NCBI GenBank assembly: GCA_030583905.1
Contig: CP129481.1
Coordinates: 2,196,136 to 2,260,135, forward strand
Reading direction: 5' to 3'
Origin: Anaerolineales bacterium
Lineage (GTDB): Bacteria > Chloroflexota > Anaerolineae > Anaerolineales > Villigracilaceae
DNA length: 64,000 nt
Positions 60,557 through 64,000 of this stretch are shown here, piece by piece. Position 1 is the stretch's first letter. Each line of letters opens with the position of its first letter. A program made the translations under genes and the position numbers. The notes beneath the pieces were generated by a model. The model was not told the DNA's origin and did no database searches. It worked only from the letters and a program-made list of their open reading frames with translations.

Positions 60557-61882
60557 CTAGCCCTTTACTTCTTCTGTTTTTGGGTAGCGTGCGAGAATAT
60601 CGTTCAAGACGCCGCGCGGAGTGTCGGCGTTGATCTCGATATCTTCATACTCCTCGCTGATCTCGTTCAGCGAGGAGACCAAGCCGAACTTTTCTGCCAT
60701 TCTCTGCACGGCAGCCTTCATGGCGGCGAGTTCCGCCTGCACCACATCCGAGGATGCCTCCTCCGCCAGCGTGCCAAGCGACTGTTCGAAGGTTTCCCCC
60801 AATTTGGTCGTGGAAGCATCGAGGATCTTATTCGTGTGTTCGATCAGGGAATCTTCCATCGACTGTTTGAGACGCTGGTCTGCTTCGCGCTGTTCGGCGA
60901 TCACACGGTTGATCAGGCTGGCTTCCTTCTCCAGGTTGGATTCTTTCAGCGCCTCCTGCATGGCTTTGATGTATTCCACATTACGGCTCCACAGGATGTC
61001 TTCGGTGGCTTCGACCATTTTGTAAAATTCGGTCTGGGTGCGTTCTTCGCCCTCCAGATTTTTCCAATGGTCGGAGATGATGTTCAATTCCAGAATGACC
61101 TTGCTGTAGTTCCGCACGACCACATCCAGATTTTTCAACTGCTCCCACCCCAGAAAAGTGGTTGTCAGGGATGCGGTCAGCGCAACCCAGATGGAAATAC
61201 TGTTGTCCACTGCGCCCAGCGCGGCAATGAAAGCGCCTGCCGCGCCCGAGCCAAGAATAAGCACTTGCAGGCGGACACGCTGTTTTTGCAGCTGGTTGAT
61301 CTTCTTGATATGCCAGTTCAATTCGTTTTGAAGACGGTAATTAAAATACTCTTCGCCCGTGAGGTCGCTGAACCCGGGGTCACAGTTCGGGTACTTGGGA
61401 TCAAATCTCGGCGGAGGAGGAAGCGGTCCCTTGTATGGTTCCATCACCAGTTCGCCGTTCATGCCGCGGTACACGGAACGTTGGATCTCGCCTGTCCTCT
61501 CTTCGAGCCAGATGCGGCGGGATGGATCGTTCTGCAGGATCGTCCGATAGACATAGATGTCTTTCAGCGTTTCTTCCGCCCCGGCTCTGGCGATCAGCCA
61601 ATCTCCAGACGAATAGAATTTGTTCGTGTATGCCGCAAGCACGGAGGCTGTTATGGGGGCAAGGATCAATAGCACCCGCAGCACGAGACCGAAGATTTCC
61701 GGAAAGTTTTCCGGATAGATCGCTGTAAAGATGGCGAACAGGGTTGCCAGCACACCGAAAACTGCGATCCATTGTCTCAGCTTCATGAACGACTGGCTGC
61801 GTTTTACCGAAGCGGCATCGAGCTGGGCGAATTTTGACCATGCGACTTCAAGGATGGGGGTGACGTTCTGCTGCTTTTCCAT
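60557..61882 (-). CDS. SLATT/DUF4231-type membrane effector protein
   Basis: 441 residues. Two helix pairs (~37-57/62-86 and ~217-237/243-260) flank a soluble segment with WLIARAGAEETLKDIYVYRT and a second segment GEEYFNYRLQNELNWHIKK. This is the DUF4231/SLATT layout (SMODS- and SLOG-associated 2TM effector). The C-terminal ~150 residues are a long coiled coil (EQREADQRLKQSMEDSLIEH, LAAMKAAVQRMAEKFG). Members are proposed to form membrane pores that kill or arrest the cell on a nucleotide signal. Here it sits between a WD40 gene and a SLOG/TPR gene. Confidence 0.75.
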   Translation of the reverse strand: MEKQQNVTPILEVAWSKFAQLDAASVKRSQSFMKLRQWIAVFGVLATLFAIFTAIYPENFPEIFGLVLRVLLILAPITASVLAAYTNKFYSSGDWLIARAGAEETLKDIYVYRTILQNDPSRRIWLEERTGEIQRSVYRGMNGELVMEPYKGPLPPPPRFDPKYPNCDPGFSDLTGEEYFNYRLQNELNWHIKKINQLQKQRVRLQVLILGSGAAGAFIAALGAVDNSISIWVALTASLTTTFLGWEQLKNLDVVVRNYSKVILELNIISDHWKNLEGEERTQTEFYKMVEATEDILWSRNVEYIKAMQEALKESNLEKEASLINRVIAEQREADQRLKQSMEDSLIEHTNKILDASTTKLGETFEQSLGTLAEEASSDVVQAELAAMKAAVQRMAEKFGLVSSLNEISEEYEDIEINADTPRGVLNDILARYPKTEEVKG

Positions 61883-61908
61883 AAATTAACACTCCTCAAG
61901 AAATCTTT

Positions 61909-64000
61909 CTAGGGAAGATCCGGGCATAAGAGCTTGTACTCTTCGTTCGGAAAAAAAGAGATCCATTTGCTGGTCTTGAAATTTCTAGCCAGCCGGGCGC
62001 AGGCGGCTTCCTGCAACTGATCGCGGCTGATGGGCGTGAGCAAGTCCAAATTCCAAAATTGGACGGTTTTGCGGGATACGGTTGCCAGCAGATTACTGCC
62101 CGGCGAAAAACTGACGCCCGACACCTTGTCTCCGTGCGGGAGGCGCGTCACTTCCTGACCTGTTTCCAGATCCCAAAGGTACACGAATCCATCACTGCCG
62201 GCGGAGGCGAGCCAGGGCAGGCTGGGGCTGAAATCCAGCGCTGTGATCTCAATTCGGGTCCCTTGCTGGAATTCGTACACGGGTTTAGGGTTGGATGGAT
62301 CCAGGGAATTCATATCCCAGATGAAGATGCTGCCGTTCAGGCTGCCAGTTGCCAGCAGATCGCCAGACTGGTTGAAAAGCAGGGAGCGGATCTCGCCGTT
62401 TTGCCCGAGCACGGCGATTTCTTTGTCATTGACCGTATCCCACAGAATGGACCTGCCCTGAAAGCCAATGGCAAGGTTTGAATTTGCGGGGTTGTAGGCA
62501 AGCGTCAGGGGAGTTTCTACAAATGGAAGCTCATCCCGTTTCTCGCCGGTTTCAATGGACCAGATGTGAACGACGGAGTCCTCCTCCGTTGTGGCGGCGA
62601 GCAGGCTGCTATCCGGGCTGATGGCAAGGCTGCTGATATCCGAGCCGTGGGGCAGGGAATATTCAACCTTGGTTTCCAGATTGTATAGAAGCGCTCTTGA
62701 CACTCCGGTTTCGGAATACTCGGAGACCGCAACCCATTGCGAATTTGGGCTGATCTTGATCAGAGCGGTCAAGCCTTCGAATTCATATACTCGTTCGCCT
62801 TGCGTTCCATCCTTTATGGATGCCAGATCGTCAGTGCCGATCCGCCAGAGGGTCTTGTCGTCGGTGTTGAACAGCATCCAGCCGCCGGCGGGATCGAACT
62901 CAGCTTTGTTGATAAATTCCGGGAAGACGATGTAACCGGCGCGCTGCTCGAGGGAGGATAAATCCCAGATGGTCAGGTTCCCGTCCTGGTCGCCGGCAAT
63001 GAGGCGCTTCCCGTCCGGGCTGAACTCGAGGGCTGAACCGATCCCATCGAGGGAGGCTTCGAGCATCAATGCGCCGCTGTGTGAATCCCATACTCGCACG
63101 CTCAGGTCGTAGCCTGTGCTGGCGATCCAGTTGCCGTTCGGGCTGACCTTTACGCGCTGGACGTAGCTGTCGTGGCTCATCCGGAATTTTTCAGCGCCGG
63201 TTCTCGAGTTGAAAACGCGCACCAGTTTATCGTCCGAGGCAGTCACGAACCATGAACTGTCCGGTCCGAAGGCGGCATCTTCGACCCAGTCGTTGTGGGC
63301 AATGACATGCGTCCGGCGTCCGGTCTCGGCGCGGGAGATGAAAGCGGTGCTGTCTTCGCTGACGGTGACCATGAGTTTTCCATCCGGGCTGAAGACCAGG
63401 TTGAATATTTCAGACTTGTGGCTCGGTCCGCGTTCCGGCAGGGGGGAGCGAAGCAGCCAGATGCGCGAATGTCCGCTCCGGGTTCCAACACCGACCCACT
63501 GACCGTTGCGATGGAACTTGACGACGGTGATCGGTCCGCTGGAGAAGGAGTAGACATAGTTTTCGTCCGGCAGCGGAGTTCCATCCCGCTGCCAGTTGAG
63601 GTCGATGATGGAGATCTGACCGTCTTCGCGTCCCGCCACGATGGTGGTGTTTTGCGGGTTGATATCCAGGTCGTTGACGCTGGAGCCAAGGTCGATCGCT
63701 GTGATGAGTTCGCCGTTCTCTCCGTCCCAAAACTGCACGGAACCGTCCAGACTGCCGGTGACGAGAAGGCGATTGTCGTCGGTTAGAAAGGCATCCATGA
63801 CATCCCGATCGTGTTGGACGCAGAACTTTTTCCCGCCGTCCAGTGTCCAAACGCAAGCTGTGGAATCGGCGCTGGCAGAGACGAAGTATTGACCGTCGCT
63901 GCTGACCTGGACGCTCCATATCCTGCCCTGGTGCTGTATCTGCGTTATGGGCGTCGCCATCCTGCTGAGGATCTGCCGGATGACTTCCTCGGCTTCGGAA
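61909..64000 (-). CDS. WD40-repeat protein, 5' end outside window (likely STAND-type sensor)
   Basis: The frame stays open to the window edge: upstream of ATG 63960 it reads SEAEEVIRQILSR with no stop, so the N-terminus is missing. The visible ~697 residues contain about 12-14 WD40 units (VQVSSDGQYFVSASADSTAC, VKVSPNGNWIASTGYDLSVR, LDFSPSLPWLASAGSDGFVY), enough for two propellers. The tail has LQEAACARLARNFKTSKWIS and FFPNEEYKLLCPDLP, typical of nSTAND/caspase/TIR-WD40 conflict proteins. It heads the operon with the SLATT and SLOG-like genes (26 bp gap) and would be the trigger sensor. Confidence 0.7.
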   Translation of the reverse strand, partial: SEAEEVIRQILSRMATPITQIQHQGRIWSVQVSSDGQYFVSASADSTACVWTLDGGKKFCVQHDRDVMDAFLTDDNRLLVTGSLDGSVQFWDGENGELITAIDLGSSVNDLDINPQNTTIVAGREDGQISIIDLNWQRDGTPLPDENYVYSFSSGPITVVKFHRNGQWVGVGTRSGHSRIWLLRSPLPERGPSHKSEIFNLVFSPDGKLMVTVSEDSTAFISRAETGRRTHVIAHNDWVEDAAFGPDSSWFVTASDDKLVRVFNSRTGAEKFRMSHDSYVQRVKVSPNGNWIASTGYDLSVRVWDSHSGALMLEASLDGIGSALEFSPDGKRLIAGDQDGNLTIWDLSSLEQRAGYIVFPEFINKAEFDPAGGWMLFNTDDKTLWRIGTDDLASIKDGTQGERVYEFEGLTALIKISPNSQWVAVSEYSETGVSRALLYNLETKVEYSLPHGSDISSLAISPDSSLLAATTEEDSVVHIWSIETGEKRDELPFVETPLTLAYNPANSNLAIGFQGRSILWDTVNDKEIAVLGQNGEIRSLLFNQSGDLLATGSLNGSIFIWDMNSLDPSNPKPVYEFQQGTRIEITALDFSPSLPWLASAGSDGFVYLWDLETGQEVTRLPHGDKVSGVSFSPGSNLLATVSRKTVQFWNLDLLTPISRDQLQEAACARLARNFKTSKWISFFPNEEYKLLCPDLP

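Noticed and set aside
60506..61672. 388-codon plus-strand frame opposite the SLATT gene
   Set aside because: Antisense of a clear DUF4231/SLATT coding sequence; no independent promoter or ribosome-binding site.

Overview
The window looks like a chromosome segment from an anaerobic or facultative member of the Chloroflexota, most likely an Anaerolineae-type organism. This is inferred from the gene families present (CAP/LysM stalk protein, Cys-containing SLH repeats, CpXC-domain protein, DUF4491-type membrane proteins, class D/E-like sortase remains, WD40/SLATT conflict proteins) and not from a marker gene. The conserved genes are moderately GC-rich. Several islands are clearly more AT-rich (about 10.6-15.2 kb, 16.3-17.6 kb and 35.0-36.6 kb).

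Layout. 0-4.6 kb: the end of a [NiFe]-hydrogenase cluster (two-cluster ferredoxin subunit, maturation protease), a methylenetetrahydrofolate reductase fused to a Cys-rich domain, a CAP/LysM surface protein, and a formate/nitrite-type channel with a stand-alone Lrp-type ligand-binding protein under a Rex-like operator. 4.7-9.3 kb: a heterodimeric ABC exporter with one degenerate ATP site, followed by a small kinase-like ATPase. 9.3-10.6 kb: small membrane proteins. 10.6-15.2 kb: an AT-rich island of orphan Rhs tip modules, candidate immunity proteins and lipoproteins. 15.4-17.75 kb: cassette-like genes with an integron attC-like site. 17.8-21.6 kb: a giant polytopic membrane protein. 21.7-33.0 kb: a minus-strand maltodextrin locus (two GH13 amylases, MalG, MalF, MalE, MalK, Gfo/Idh oxidoreductase, MFS transporter, ROK regulator). 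33.1-34.4 kb: enolase. 35.0-37.0 kb: cassette-like genes, a truncated integron-integrase-like gene and a broken nnrE. 37.2-44.2 kb: SLH surface protein, CpXC protein, oligoendopeptidase F, hybrid-sensor histidine kinase. 44.4-45.6 kb: two broken genes (sortase, TIR protein). 45.6-49.3 kb: aminotransferase, ROK sugar kinase, YvcK. 49.6-53.4 kb: glycolytic genes gap, pgk and tpiA. 53.4-58.2 kb: mixed small genes. 58.2-64.0 kb: a three-gene operon (WD40 protein open at the window edge, SLATT/DUF4231 membrane protein, TIR-like/TPR/SLOG-like protein) that looks like a nucleotide-signalling conflict system.

How the genes fit together. Maltodextrin imported by MalEFGK would be cut by the lipid-anchored and cytosolic amylases, phosphorylated by the ROK kinase, and taken through the lower glycolytic enzymes encoded here. 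The formate channel, hydrogenase parts and MTHFR suggest a fermentative, C1-linked redox economy, and the Rex-like site would tie the channel to NADH status. The most interesting parts are the 58-64 kb operon and the two loci that together resemble a decayed integron: an attC-like site whose core overlaps a cassette stop codon, and an integrase N-terminal fragment divergent from cassette-like genes.
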